From Spirochaetota bacterium (GTDB lineage: Bacteria > Spirochaetota > UBA4802 > UB4802): a stretch of DNA of 64,000 nucleotides. Position numbers and translations under genes: made by a program. Below the pieces are notes generated by a model. The model made no database searches. It was not told the origin of the DNA and worked only from the letters and a program-made list of their open reading frames with translations. The stretch's first letter is position 1. Each line of letters starts with the position of its first letter. The stretch is from the NCBI GenBank assembly GCA_029907515.1, contig JARYLT010000005.1:1-64000 (forward strand), written 5' to 3'. This document shows, in pieces, positions 17,655 through 27,989 of the stretch.

Positions 17655-18227
17655 ATGACTAAACGAAAACAACAACAGATTTTAACCACAGCCGAGGCGA
17701 TGTTTAACCGTTTTGGCATAAAAAAAACGGCTATTGATGATATTGCCCGTGGTGCCCGGGTTGCTAAAGCCACTATCTACAATTATTTTGGCAACAAGGA
17801 AGGCTTGCTCAAGGCCTTAATTACACAAAAAATACAGCACTTTGAATCGGGCTTACTGAATATCGCTGAAACAGCCATAAATCCTGTTGATGCAATCAAA
17901 TCATTAATCCAGGAACATATACGCCTTTTTACCAGCAACCCTTTCATTAACGACCCAGCGCTGCAGGATAACGAATTAAAAGAAGAACTCAACCAAAAGG
18001 AAGAACATCTGCTACAAAAAATAGTACAGCACGCATCACGTAAGGGTTTATTACAAAGCGGCGACAGTAACCAGATAATCAATACGCTGCTATTACTGAT
18101 CAAAGGACTGGAATCATCCATTAAAAATATCTCTTTTTCAATGGATTCATTGAATAACAGCATCAATTTTATTTCAGAGACATTCTTTAAAGATAAGGCA
18201 AAGGAGGGACATAATGGCACAGCTTAA
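17655..18227 (+). CDS. TetR-family transcriptional regulator
   Basis: The 190 residues show a classic TetR N-terminus: ILTTAEAMFNRFGIKKTAIDDIARGARVAKATIYNYFGNKEGLL (residues about 9-52) with the helix-turn-helix. A variable ligand-binding helical domain follows. Inverted repeats cover its own promoter region. The stop overlaps the start of the PF06541 membrane protein gene by 14 bp, so it probably controls this operon. Confidence 0.93.
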   Translation: MTKRKQQQILTTAEAMFNRFGIKKTAIDDIARGARVAKATIYNYFGNKEGLLKALITQKIQHFESGLLNIAETAINPVDAIKSLIQEHIRLFTSNPFINDPALQDNELKEELNQKEEHLLQKIVQHASRKGLLQSGDSNQIINTLLLLIKGLESSIKNISFSMDSLNNSINFISETFFKDKAKEGHNGTA

Positions 18228-18954
18228 GGTGATGCTGTTTGAATTCATTGTTTTTTCAGTTGCAGGATGGATATTAGAGGTTATTTACCGCTCACTTACC
18301 AATAAACGGTTTGTAAATCCTGGCTTTTTGACAGGTCCATACCTGCCTATCTATGGAACTGGCGCTCTGATTATTACCTCTATTGCGTATGCTACCATAC
18401 ATATTCCTGTAGTCTATAAATTTGTTATTTATTTTGTAGCATTAAGCCTGCTTGAATACATCACCGGTGTTATTCTGTATACAACGACTGGAAAACGATA
18501 CTGGGATTACACTGATGAACCCCTTAATATACAAGGACATGTATGTCTGCCTTTTTCGTTTATATGGGGCATGTTAGCATTAGCATTTGAATACGCTGGT
18601 CTGCCACTGTATGGCTATTTTGTTTCATCAATGAATACTGTTATCATTAATACTCTAATAAGCCTTGGCATGATACTCATGTTTACCGATTGCGTCCTGA
18701 CACACAATATTGTACAAAGATTACTGCATGCCCGATTGCCTGTATTGAATCCCACACAGTACAGGTTAGGATTTATTAAATTTCAGAATGATACACTCAT
18801 TTCATTGCGTGGCTTTATGGATACTGCTCTTTCATACAGAAAAAAATTTTCTACTATAAAGCCCCTGAACGCAAATAAAATTATTCGATTATTCAAAAAG
18901 AGATATACTGCACTAATCAGCACCATTCGTAATAAAAACGAAAATCACAAGTAA
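18214..18954 (+). CDS. Membrane protein of the ABC_trans_CmpB (PF06541) family
   Basis: The 246 residues start with FIVFSVAGWILEVIYRS and RFVNPGFLTGPYLPIYG, the signature of PF06541 proteins annotated as putative ABC-transporter permeases. Five to six membrane helices occupy residues 5-165. A basic cytoplasmic tail follows. No ATPase gene is adjacent, so the transporter label is weak. AAAGGAGG lies before the ATG inside the tetR gene. It is the middle gene of a tetR/PF06541/HD operon. Confidence 0.82.
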   Translation: MAQLKVMLFEFIVFSVAGWILEVIYRSLTNKRFVNPGFLTGPYLPIYGTGALIITSIAYATIHIPVVYKFVIYFVALSLLEYITGVILYTTTGKRYWDYTDEPLNIQGHVCLPFSFIWGMLALAFEYAGLPLYGYFVSSMNTVIINTLISLGMILMFTDCVLTHNIVQRLLHARLPVLNPTQYRLGFIKFQNDTLISLRGFMDTALSYRKKFSTIKPLNANKIIRLFKKRYTALISTIRNKNENHK

Positions 18955-18974
18955 TACCAACATACAGGAGAATT

Positions 18975-19499
18975 ATGGAAAATAAAAGGTTGTTCTTATT
19001 GCCATTTTTACAGGATATACTTCACAATGAGGATTTTCAATCACTACGGCGTTACACACATCATGGCACAACAACATGCTATCACCACACACTGGAGGTA
19101 GCATGGTTAGTGTATAGATTAGCTGTGGCTTTAAAACTTGATTATGTTGCCGCAACACGCGGGGCATTGTTGCATGATTTCTTTATGTACAACTGGCGCA
19201 CAGGTGGCCCACGGCTTCATGGATTCAGGCACCCACGCATTGCACTCAATAACGCATCAAAACATTTTGTGTTGAGTCCAAAGGAAAAAGACAGTATCCT
19301 GCGCCACATGTGGCCGCTTACGCCACTTCCACCCCGCTATCCTGAATCATGGATAGTAACAGTAGCTGATAAGATAGTATCAACCATGGATTACTTTCGC
19401 TTTGTAAAAAGCAAATTAGTCTTTATGTATAATACCATACACACCTGCATGTGGTTACCATTGCTATCGCGATTCAATCGTCAGAAGCAGTATTCTTAA
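18975..19499 (+). CDS. HD-domain phosphohydrolase
   Basis: This 174-residue soluble protein carries the HD metal-binding set: HHTLEVAW near residue 37, LLHDFFMYNW near 63, RHMWPLTP near 113 and VTVADKI near 133. Such enzymes hydrolyse nucleotides or cyclic nucleotides. An ACAGGAG ribosome site precedes the ATG 21 bp after the PF06541 gene, with which HD genes of this type are often paired. Substrate unknown. Confidence 0.88.
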   Translation: MENKRLFLLPFLQDILHNEDFQSLRRYTHHGTTTCYHHTLEVAWLVYRLAVALKLDYVAATRGALLHDFFMYNWRTGGPRLHGFRHPRIALNNASKHFVLSPKEKDSILRHMWPLTPLPPRYPESWIVTVADKIVSTMDYFRFVKSKLVFMYNTIHTCMWLPLLSRFNRQKQYS

Positions 19500-19595
19500 A
19501 TCACTTTATTGCTTACTGGTTTGTTAAAACGCACGTGATCTCTCATGTGGCATCATAGCAGCCTGGATGATATTTACACGCAACAATAGCAGGTA

Positions 19596-20753
19596 CTATC
19601 GCCCCCTGTTGGCTATTAGGGCAGTAACCGGCAGGCCTCCATGGCTAAAATGTATTTCCTTATCAGCAGGGATGGTACATATGTGTTTAATCTCTGAAGG
19701 GATTAATACACAAAAACTCCATGCTGGATACCATTCTTTAAAAATTGACCCAAGGCGTTTATATAGTTGTATAGTATCATCAGTATGAATACGCTTCCCA
19801 TAGGGTGGATTGATAGTGCATAGAACCTTACCGCCTTCAACTACTTTTTTTTCTTTTAAGAAATCTCCAGTATATGTATGTATTTGGGCACCTGCTTTAA
19901 TGCTGTTTTGCTGTGTTATAGCTACCATATCAGGGTTACTGTCTCCAGCTATAATAGTTATATCCTTGTGCTCCTCTGGCTTTTTACGCATAATACCAGT
20001 GAATACACGCTTACGGAATGATGGCCAGTTCATAAAGGCAAATGTACGATTAGCTCCCGGTGGGATGGCATGAAGCATGCACCACGCCTCAATGGGGAAT
20101 GTACCACTGCCGCACATGGGATCAATGATGATATCGTAGTCATACACATTACATTCATATAATAGTGCTGCAGCCAGTGTTTCTCTTAGTGGTGCATCAC
20201 TGATATGCTGCTTATATCCACGCTTGTATAACGGCTGTCCGCTTGAATCCAAACTTATCATGCATTCGTCACGGTCAAAGCGCACAAATACCTTTTGCAC
20301 TAAACTATCATAGTTTGGTATGGCAAACATGGACAGGCGCTTTTCTATTGCTTTTACTACTTCCTGGCCAATTCTTTCAGTATGATGCAGTTTTGATTTA
20401 TGCACACTCACATCAACATCAATTGTATATCCCTGTATATATAGTTCCCACGGAAATTCTTTGAGTGTGCGATAGATCTCATTAAAATGATACGCCCTGA
20501 AATGACACAGCCGCATCAGTATCCGTGTTGCAACCCGTGAATAGTAGTTTGCCGTGTAACAGTGCTCTAACGTTCCCCTGAATGTAACTCCACCTTTTGT
20601 AACAGTACATCCCTGTATACCTGATAGCTCTAGTTCTTTTTTGGCCGTTTCTTCAAACCCAGGCTGTACTACTGCAAAAAACGTATGATGCTTCTTGATT
20701 ATATGCTGAAAAATTCGGCGCTGTATGGCTTTTTGTGAAGTGCTGAAATTCAT
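19596..20753 (-). CDS. THUMP-domain RNA guanine-N2 methyltransferase (RlmL/YpsC family)
   Basis: The 385 residues have an N-terminal THUMP/ferredoxin-like region (FFAVVQPGFEETAKKELE near residue 25 onward). A class I methyltransferase core follows with IIDPMCGSGTFPIEAW (SAM binding) near residue 208 and the catalytic TINPPYGKRI near 315. It should methylate N2 of a guanosine in 23S rRNA. It is 2 bp downstream of a 5-methyluridine methyltransferase gene, so two RNA-modifying enzymes are co-expressed. Confidence 0.9.
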   Translation of the reverse strand: MNFSTSQKAIQRRIFQHIIKKHHTFFAVVQPGFEETAKKELELSGIQGCTVTKGGVTFRGTLEHCYTANYYSRVATRILMRLCHFRAYHFNEIYRTLKEFPWELYIQGYTIDVDVSVHKSKLHHTERIGQEVVKAIEKRLSMFAIPNYDSLVQKVFVRFDRDECMISLDSSGQPLYKRGYKQHISDAPLRETLAAALLYECNVYDYDIIIDPMCGSGTFPIEAWCMLHAIPPGANRTFAFMNWPSFRKRVFTGIMRKKPEEHKDITIIAGDSNPDMVAITQQNSIKAGAQIHTYTGDFLKEKKVVEGGKVLCTINPPYGKRIHTDDTIQLYKRLGSIFKEWYPAWSFCVLIPSEIKHICTIPADKEIHFSHGGLPVTALIANRGR

Positions 20754-20755
20754 GG

Positions 20756-21895
20756 TTACTTTCTTTCAAACACTGCAAGCAGTTCTACATGAGGTGTTTG
20801 GGGAAACATATCATACGCTTTGCACCATAGTAAGGAATATCCATCACCAAGTAGTATTGCATCCTGTGCAAAGGTAACAGGATTACATGACATATACACA
20901 ATCCTTTGTATATCTGCATGCAACAATTTGTTCACAACTTTGGGTCCAAGACCTGTTCGCGGTGGATCAACTATTGCTACATCATACTTCACTGTAGTAC
21001 CGCTTATATACTCAAGCGCATCACCCTGCACAAACAATACATTGTTAATTCCATTGAATGTGGCATTGTGCCCTGCTACCGTAACAGCTTCATGGTTTGC
21101 TTCAACACCAGTAACAGATTCCGCCTGTTTAGCAACAAAAAGGCTTATGCTCCCCACACCACAGTACATATCAAGCACATTGCCATAGACTTGTTTTGCA
21201 ATTTCTCTGTACATTACTTGTGTTATAGATGTATTTGCCTGAAAGAATGAATTGGGTGTTATTCGGTAGATGATACCATCCAGCGACTCTTCAATATATC
21301 CCTTCTTTATATCCTCAAATACTTTCCCATAACTTACATCTGCCATCCCATCACTCACAATAAGCGAAATGGAATCAACATCATCATATATAGCATTAAT
21401 AACTGATTCAAGATTGTTCTCCTGCTGTGCCACTAAAAAATTTACCATGACCTGCCCTGTATTAAATCCCTGCCGCAATACCACATAGCGCAGGTACCCT
21501 TTGTGGACCAGATAATCATAATCCTGTACACCTGAAAGTTTTTCACGTATTGTGGCAAATATACGCCTGCTGGTATCCTGTAAAAGAAGACAATCGTGCA
21601 GATCAACAACATATTTAAAGCTTCCCCTTCTTCGCAAACCAAACTTCCCAAAAGCCGTAACATAATCCATGCGATTTCTATACCCAAGGGGTATAGAAGG
21701 TTCTATGGCATCAATAGTAGCTACAGTATTCAGCAGGGTATTACAATACTCCTTCTTTATTTCAAGCTGTGTACTGTAATCAACAAGCTGCAGTGCACAG
21801 CCACCACAGTTGCCTGCATACATACATGGTGGCTCAATGCGTTTATCAGCAAACCTGTCAGCAATAGACAATAAAAGCTTAAGCTGTTTTTTCAC
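20756..21895 (-). CDS. RNA m5U methyltransferase (TrmA/RlmC/RlmD family)
   Basis: The 379 residues show an N-terminal iron-sulfur cysteine set CMYAGNCGGC (residues about 24-33). NSFFQAN is near residue 215, and the SAM site VLDMYCGVGSISL is near 240. IVDPPRTGLG is near 305, and the catalytic Cys in YMSCNP is near 335. These are the landmarks of the uridine-5 methyltransferases acting on 23S rRNA or tRNA. It lacks an N-terminal TRAM domain, as in RlmC-like forms. The ATG lies just after the MuiA-like gene on the same strand. Confidence 0.92.
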   Translation of the reverse strand: MKKQLKLLLSIADRFADKRIEPPCMYAGNCGGCALQLVDYSTQLEIKKEYCNTLLNTVATIDAIEPSIPLGYRNRMDYVTAFGKFGLRRRGSFKYVVDLHDCLLLQDTSRRIFATIREKLSGVQDYDYLVHKGYLRYVVLRQGFNTGQVMVNFLVAQQENNLESVINAIYDDVDSISLIVSDGMADVSYGKVFEDIKKGYIEESLDGIIYRITPNSFFQANTSITQVMYREIAKQVYGNVLDMYCGVGSISLFVAKQAESVTGVEANHEAVTVAGHNATFNGINNVLFVQGDALEYISGTTVKYDVAIVDPPRTGLGPKVVNKLLHADIQRIVYMSCNPVTFAQDAILLGDGYSLLWCKAYDMFPQTPHVELLAVFERK

Positions 21896-21901
21896 GTGCT
21901 G

Positions 21902-23479
21902 TTACTCCAGTCCTGTAACCTGTATAGATTCAGGATATTCTACAGCAAAGTGTATTGTTAATTCTTTTTTCTGATTGGGGGAAAGCTGTACCTGCCATGT
22001 TGCTTTTCCTTCGTTATCAATGACAGCACCAATACTGTTTTTGTTAACAAGAGTAACCGTTATCTTTTCATTTTGCGAAACAGGAATGGCATCCTGGACG
22101 GTAACGGTAACATCACGCTTTTTACCGTTGGCAAGTTTTATGGAATATACATATTCAATGCGTTTTGTTTTACTCACCAGCCCTTTATATTCGGTCTTTT
22201 TGCTTAAAAGTTTTCTCTCAACCATAAGGCTTTCATCAACACCCAGTGCCACTGTTATTAAATCTTTTGGTACGTACAGTTTATTAACATTGAAAGAATT
22301 GACAAATTTGCCATCCAGGTATACATTCAAGTTCCCACCCTGCATGGGGAAATCAAAAGGATTGGGGAATTCACCTTCAAGCATAACATACGGAAGCACT
22401 TTAGGAACCGTTGCATAGCGCACGGTACAATCTGTTGTTGCCTTTGCCACAGGTATTTTATATGCATTGCCATCGGATGGTATTGTCTTTGTACCCTTTA
22501 TTTGAAATGAAAATGCAATACGCTCTTCCTGCATTACAGGCATTTCTTCAGCTTCCTGCGGTGCTTCAGCAGCGTCCTGACTTCTGAGTGCCATACTTTT
22601 GGGTGATTCCTTATAATAATGCGATGGCTGGTAAACATCTAAATACCATGGGTTAAGCACAGGCTTCTGGGTTGCAACAAACGGCTTTGAGGTCGATAGT
22701 TCTAAAGAAACATCCTTCCAGTCTTCACCAGTCCTTTGATACACACGGGCATTACATACCACTTCAACCGTTTGTGCTTCAGTATTTGCACGGGCTTCAT
22801 ATTCCATTTTCCAACCTGCATCCCCTGTAATATACTGAATCATCACTATTGCACTATCCTGACCGGTATGCACAACAACAAGCTGTAATGATTTTGTTGC
22901 CTCACCAGTATTGAGAAGCGACAGCTCTTTTTCTAAGCGTTCCTTTTCCTCTTTAAGTTTTTGCAATGCCTGTTGCAACGTGGCTATCTTTTTATAGCTC
23001 TGGCTACTATGTTGTTCAATTAACTGCAGTATCGATTGCATCTGCGCTGCTGTCATGGCAACCGTAAATGGCGATGTGCTGCCTTTTTTTATATATTCAA
23101 GAACGGTGTTCAACGCCTGTATATCATTTTGTTTTGCATTAATCTCGTTATTGATTGATTCAAGTTTTTCTTTGAGTGCGTTAATGCGCTGCACATCACC
23201 TTTTTTAAGATAGGTTGTTTGCACAGAAACATCACGCACCATAGCACCTTTTGTAACCACCTGAACTGATTCATTAACCATTGATGCAGGCAGTCCCTCT
23301 ATGGTAATCACATTTTCACCTTTATGCAAGTTTACATTAGCTTCTTTTTTAACCAGTGCACTGTCATAATATACAATAACGTTACTAATTTCAGGTTTAA
23401 CTGTTTGTGCATAAATTACAGTAATGCTTGTAACAACTATCGCCAATGTAAATATTGTTTTTTTCATACAGTTTTTCAT
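21902..23479 (-). CDS. Exported DUF4139 / mucoidy-inhibitor MuiA-family protein
   Basis: The ATG at 23479 has an AAGG site and gives about 525 residues with a signal peptide (MKKTIFTLAIVVTSITVIYAQ). The N-terminal beta domain with VIVYYDSALVKKEANVNL is followed by a coiled coil (residues about 85-190) and a C-terminal DUF4139 beta domain with GDAGWKMEYEARAN. This order is typical of the MuiA-like family. The ORF is open to an upstream ATG at 23557, but that has no signal-peptide logic. Function unknown, envelope-located. The signal region contains a copy of the iterated 9-mer at 23435. Confidence 0.85.
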   Translation of the reverse strand: MKNCMKKTIFTLAIVVTSITVIYAQTVKPEISNVIVYYDSALVKKEANVNLHKGENVITIEGLPASMVNESVQVVTKGAMVRDVSVQTTYLKKGDVQRINALKEKLESINNEINAKQNDIQALNTVLEYIKKGSTSPFTVAMTAAQMQSILQLIEQHSSQSYKKIATLQQALQKLKEEKERLEKELSLLNTGEATKSLQLVVVHTGQDSAIVMIQYITGDAGWKMEYEARANTEAQTVEVVCNARVYQRTGEDWKDVSLELSTSKPFVATQKPVLNPWYLDVYQPSHYYKESPKSMALRSQDAAEAPQEAEEMPVMQEERIAFSFQIKGTKTIPSDGNAYKIPVAKATTDCTVRYATVPKVLPYVMLEGEFPNPFDFPMQGGNLNVYLDGKFVNSFNVNKLYVPKDLITVALGVDESLMVERKLLSKKTEYKGLVSKTKRIEYVYSIKLANGKKRDVTVTVQDAIPVSQNEKITVTLVNKNSIGAVIDNEGKATWQVQLSPNQKKELTIHFAVEYPESIQVTGLE

Positions 23480-23706
23480 ACAGAACCTTCCTTTTGCATC
23501 GAATATAGTAATAAATGGTATTGTCTTTAATCTTAACATAACAGGCTCAATGGCCACACTGTATTTTTTGAAATGGCACAGGCAGAAATGTTACCTTAGA
23601 TTTCATAAAGAATGAACTACCAAGGCAGTGAACATTCACCAGTAACTATTGCCACTATAATACCATGTACGATAGCTCATACTAAAAGCTTTTGCCATGA
23701 AATAAT

Positions 23707-24495
23707 TTATTTCTGAATACGCACCTGTGCTATCTGCCGCGATATTGATACAAGCCTGTTGTCATCCCACATTTCGCCATCTGTTTCAAGCATACCACAG
23801 GTAATAAATCTGGTGCGCGTGTAAAACCGCAACCATTTAGATTGCGGCATATTCCTGATATTGATTGTCAATTCTATGGTTGGTACCCAGGCAACCAGAC
23901 CTAAGCTTACAAACACAGCAGGTGGTATAACATCTGACATTAAGAGCAAAGCAGGTATGTCATATTCTCTTTCCTGCCTGAATGAAATCCATCCTTTTTG
24001 TATAGACTCATCGCGCAGTTTCCCCTGCATCCATCCTGCTGAATACGGATCAAGCCTTATATCAACGTAAGAAGATAATGTAAAATTGGGCACTTCAGGA
24101 ATTGCAACGCATTCCTGCAACTCAGCAACTTGGGGAACTGGCGTTTCATATTTATCAATATCACATTCAATCTTTTCATTTGCAAAGGTGCCCCAGCAGC
24201 GTATTTTTTCCTTGCCTTCCTGATAAAGGATAGCCTGATAACGGTTAAACTGTGCAGACTGCGCAAAACATTCAACGTGAATTTCACAATCGCCTGGCTT
24301 ACACCGCGATATATAATTTGCCGTTACTATTGGTGTTGTTTTTTTATCGCTGTGCATTGCCATTGCATTCCCTAACAATGCAATAAGATAGCCGCCATTG
24401 GGTATCTCACCCACAAGCCAGTTTTGCGAAATGGTACCTTTATATTTCTTTGGACGTAACTCAATAAGATGTATATCATTATCAAACACATGCAT
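23707..24495 (-). CDS. Acyl-CoA thioesterase-like double-hotdog protein
   Basis: The 262 residues show the thioesterase-like superfamily pattern. The first hotdog has PNGGYLIALLGNAM near residue 32 and a TANYISRCKPGDCEI strand. The second hotdog has SDVIPPAVF near residue 190 and PTIELTINIRN. It probably hydrolyses or binds acyl-CoA. It stands alone. The C-terminal end contains LETDGEMWDDN, also seen in this family. The acyl substrate cannot be told. Confidence 0.83.
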   Translation of the reverse strand: MHVFDNDIHLIELRPKKYKGTISQNWLVGEIPNGGYLIALLGNAMAMHSDKKTTPIVTANYISRCKPGDCEIHVECFAQSAQFNRYQAILYQEGKEKIRCWGTFANEKIECDIDKYETPVPQVAELQECVAIPEVPNFTLSSYVDIRLDPYSAGWMQGKLRDESIQKGWISFRQEREYDIPALLLMSDVIPPAVFVSLGLVAWVPTIELTINIRNMPQSKWLRFYTRTRFITCGMLETDGEMWDDNRLVSISRQIAQVRIQK

Positions 24496-24761
24496 ATAGT
24501 ACCTCTGATAATACGTTTTCTATAACAATACATTGTACATACAAAGAATTCAAACACTTTATATTTTTTTAATTTTAAAAATGAGCAATTTTCCTTAAGC
24601 TCCACAATAGGTTTTAAGGGTATAATACATTGATACACGGATATTATATTTGACAATTTATAGTTTTCCAGGTACTTTATCATACTTTCTTATGGCCATT
24701 GATAAACCCATGTTTTTGCTAAAACAGGACGGGATATATTGTTCAGGTACAAAAATTTATC

Positions 24762-26141
24762 ATGAAAAAAACATTACCATCATTTTTTGACTGCATTGCA
24801 CTCTTAACCATTACTATAATTCTTTTGTTTACAGGAACAGTACTGTTTAAAATACCCATACCGCTACTGCTTATCATTGCTGCAATGCTGGCAGGTATTA
24901 AAAGCTATTTATTGGGACACAAATGGTCTGAGATTGAAGGCAGCATTGTCAATGGCATAAAAGGCACATTGCCTGCCATCATGATTCTTTTGACAGTAGG
25001 GATATTGTCAGGAAGCTTCATCGCATCAGGAACTATTCCTCTGCTTATAGATTATGGTTTGAAGCTTATTCACCCAATATGGATTCTTCCGGCAGCATAC
25101 ATTGTGTGCTGCATAAGCAGCCTTGTCATTGGAAGTTCATGGACAACCGCTGCAACCATTGGTGTGGCACTTGTTGGCATGGCCGGTGCCATGCATGTAT
25201 CACCTGCTATCTGTGCAGGAGCTGTTATTTCAGGCGCCTATTTTGGCGACAAGCTATCACCGTTATCTGATACAACAAACTTGGCGCCAGGTGTTTCTGA
25301 AACTGACCTCCTTTCACATATACGGGCACTTATGGCAACCACAATCCCGGCATGGTTAATTGCTTTAATTGGCTTTATTGTGTTAAACATATACATAGTA
25401 CCTAATACTACTACCCGTATAGAACACATTGAATCATTATTACAAACCTTAGAATCATCTTTTAATCTTCACCCGGTGACCATACTCCCGCTGGCAGTAG
25501 TGTTCATTATGGCACTAGTGCGTTTTCCGGCTGTTGTTATATTACTATCAGGAAGTACAGCAGCAATACTGGTGGGATGGCTGGCACAATCACAAAGCTT
25601 ACTTTCGGTACTTCAGTATGCATATTCAGGGTATACCATACATACCAATAATGAAATCATTAACAACCTTTTGAACCGTGGCGGTATAGTCAGTTTTTTA
25701 GAGACAACGCTTATTATTCTATGCGCTACAGGTTTAGGTGGTATATGGGAAAGCGGGGGTTACATAACATCGCTACACGACAATCTGCTTCATAAAATTA
25801 AAACCAGCAGAATGCTCATCATTTCAACGGTTATTACCGCTGTTATTTCTAATATCATTATGGCTGAACAATATTTATCCATTGTTATGACAGGAAGAAT
25901 TTATAAAGATGCATACAAGCGGAAAAAACTTCAGCCTTTTATGCTTTCCCGTTCGCTGGAAGATGGTGGAACTGTCACGTCCCCACTGGTACCGTGGAAT
26001 TCATGCGGAGCATTTATGAGTTCTGCGCTGGGCGTGCCTACATTACACTATCTTCCCTTTGCGTTTTTTAATCTTGTGATGCCGGTTGTTGCAATTGTGT
26101 TGACAGCTTTTGGCCTCTTTATTTACAGAAAGAATGATTAG
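24762..26141 (+). CDS. nhaC: Na+/H+ antiporter of the NhaC family
   Basis: The 459 residues have about 11-12 membrane helices. Family blocks include the GTLPAIMILLTVG helix near residue 68, SSWTTAATIGVALVGM near 124 and SGAYFGDKLSPLSDTTNLAPG near 155, and SLEDGGTVTSPLVPWNSCG near 398. It exchanges Na+ for H+ (or malate/lactate in relatives) across the inner membrane. It is followed 30 bp later by pepF. No regulatory motif is visible. Confidence 0.93.
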   Translation: MKKTLPSFFDCIALLTITIILLFTGTVLFKIPIPLLLIIAAMLAGIKSYLLGHKWSEIEGSIVNGIKGTLPAIMILLTVGILSGSFIASGTIPLLIDYGLKLIHPIWILPAAYIVCCISSLVIGSSWTTAATIGVALVGMAGAMHVSPAICAGAVISGAYFGDKLSPLSDTTNLAPGVSETDLLSHIRALMATTIPAWLIALIGFIVLNIYIVPNTTTRIEHIESLLQTLESSFNLHPVTILPLAVVFIMALVRFPAVVILLSGSTAAILVGWLAQSQSLLSVLQYAYSGYTIHTNNEIINNLLNRGGIVSFLETTLIILCATGLGGIWESGGYITSLHDNLLHKIKTSRMLIISTVITAVISNIIMAEQYLSIVMTGRIYKDAYKRKKLQPFMLSRSLEDGGTVTSPLVPWNSCGAFMSSALGVPTLHYLPFAFFNLVMPVVAIVLTAFGLFIYRKND

Positions 26142-26171
26142 AACAATACTTTTTTACGGTGAGATAGTACT

Positions 26172-27989
26172 ATGCAAAAAAATGCAAAGCAGATACCTGC
26201 ACGCAATGAAATACCAGCTGAACATACATGGGATTTAACGCCATTGTTTGTGTCCGATAGTAACTGGGAAGAAGTCTACAGTAACACAGAACAATTAATT
26301 CCCAGATATAAAAACTATGAAGGGAAGCTGGCAGATTTCTTTGATGTATTTTTACAGGCAATTGAATTTGACCTTTCCATAGCACGTGATATTGACAGGC
26401 TCTATACATACGCTCATCTAAAAAGCGATGAGGACACTACCAACCAGAATGCTCAGGCAATGCTGCAGAAAGCTCATTCGTTAGCCCAGCGTGCAGCTGA
26501 AGCCTCAAGCTTTTTAGTACCTGAAATTCAATCACTGCCTGAGGCTGTTATCAGTAACTATCTGACAAACACTAACATTTCTCAGTATGTCTTTTATATA
26601 GAAAAGATTCTTCGCTACAGGGAACACACATTATCCAAAGAAATTGAAGAAATTTTAGCCATGGCTCATGAGGTTGTCATTGCACCAATGGAATTTTTCC
26701 GAAAACTTGACAATGCCGACATGCGCTTTGGTACAATTACCGATGAACAGGGTAATACCGTTGAGCTAAGCCATGGGAACTTTATAACATTTTTAATGAG
26801 CTATAATCGGGATGTTAGGAAGAATGCTTTTCACACCTATTATAAAGCCTACGACAATCACAAATACAGCATTGCACAGTCACTGGCAAGCTCTGTAAAG
26901 AAAGATGTATTTTTTTCACGTGTGCGAAAGTTTAAAAGCTGCCTGCATCAGGCACTGTTTCCTGATAATATACCTGACACTGTGTACCATACATTGATTG
27001 AAACAGTATCTTCTAACCTGCAACCACTGTTTAAATATCTTTCATATCGTAAAGAGGCATTGGGGCTTACTGAATTGCACTTCTATGATACCTACGTTCC
27101 TCTTGTTGCCGATGTGCCATTTAGCATGGAATATGAAGAAGCCTGTGACGTATGCGCGCAGGCCCTGCACATACTTGGTGAAGAATACATTTCTACGTTG
27201 CATACGGGGCTGCTTGGTGGCTGGGTTGACCGCTATGAAAACAGAGGAAAGGTTAGCGGTGCTTACTCATCAGGCTGTTATGATTCACCACCGTATATTC
27301 TTTTAAACTATGATGCCAATACCATAAATAGCCTGTACACACTGATACATGAAGCAGGACACTCCATGCATTCATACTATTCACGGAAAAATCAGCCTTA
27401 CGTATATCATGAGTACACTATATTTGTTGCAGAGGTTGCATCCACACTCAATGAAATTCTTTTAAGCCATTATCTTTTGCAGCAGTACAGTGATAATCCG
27501 CGAATGCAGGCTTACATTCTTAACCGTGAGATAGACGAAATCCGTGGCACACTATTCAGGCAAACCATGTTTGCCGAGTTTGAGCTACTGGTGCATACCA
27601 TGGCAGAAAACAACAAACCTTTGACATTTCAAACAATGACTGATACATACACAAACCTGTTACACAAGTATTTTGGTAACACCATTGTTATTGATACCGA
27701 TCTATTCCTGGAATACCTGCGTATTCCACATTTTTATTCAGCGTTTTACGTGTACAAATATGCAACAGGGATTGCTGCCGCACTTTCATTAGCCAAACAG
27801 ATTATAAACAATCCCAATGCATCACATCGTTATCTTAAATTCCTGTCATTAGGTGGCAGTGCATTCCCTTTAGAAGAACTTCGCATTGCGGGTGTTGATA
27901 TGGAATCACCAGAGCCTGTTATTGATGCGTTACAGTATTTTGACAGTCTTGTAGACAGGTTTATTGATGTTCACAAAAAAATTCATTAA
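26172..27989 (+). CDS. pepF: Oligoendopeptidase F (M3 metallopeptidase)
   Basis: The 605 residues fit PepF (about 600). The zinc-binding HExxH motif is HEAGH in LIHEAGHSMHS near residue 393, with the third ligand Glu in FVAEVASTLNE about 25 residues later. GGWVDRYENRGKVSGAYSSG and SPPYILLNY are also typical. It cleaves cytoplasmic oligopeptides of about 7-17 residues. The start ATG overlaps no neighbour. The 3' end overlaps the convergent SpoIIE phosphatase gene by 4 bp. Confidence 0.96.
   Translation: MQKNAKQIPARNEIPAEHTWDLTPLFVSDSNWEEVYSNTEQLIPRYKNYEGKLADFFDVFLQAIEFDLSIARDIDRLYTYAHLKSDEDTTNQNAQAMLQKAHSLAQRAAEASSFLVPEIQSLPEAVISNYLTNTNISQYVFYIEKILRYREHTLSKEIEEILAMAHEVVIAPMEFFRKLDNADMRFGTITDEQGNTVELSHGNFITFLMSYNRDVRKNAFHTYYKAYDNHKYSIAQSLASSVKKDVFFSRVRKFKSCLHQALFPDNIPDTVYHTLIETVSSNLQPLFKYLSYRKEALGLTELHFYDTYVPLVADVPFSMEYEEACDVCAQALHILGEEYISTLHTGLLGGWVDRYENRGKVSGAYSSGCYDSPPYILLNYDANTINSLYTLIHEAGHSMHSYYSRKNQPYVYHEYTIFVAEVASTLNEILLSHYLLQQYSDNPRMQAYILNREIDEIRGTLFRQTMFAEFELLVHTMAENNKPLTFQTMTDTYTNLLHKYFGNTIVIDTDLFLEYLRIPHFYSAFYVYKYATGIAAALSLAKQIINNPNASHRYLKFLSLGGSAFPLEELRIAGVDMESPEPVIDALQYFDSLVDRFIDVHKKIH

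Noticed and set aside
23480-23557. N-terminal extension of the MuiA-like protein
   Set aside because: The extension precedes the signal peptide and lacks a ribosome site; the ATG at 23479 is better.
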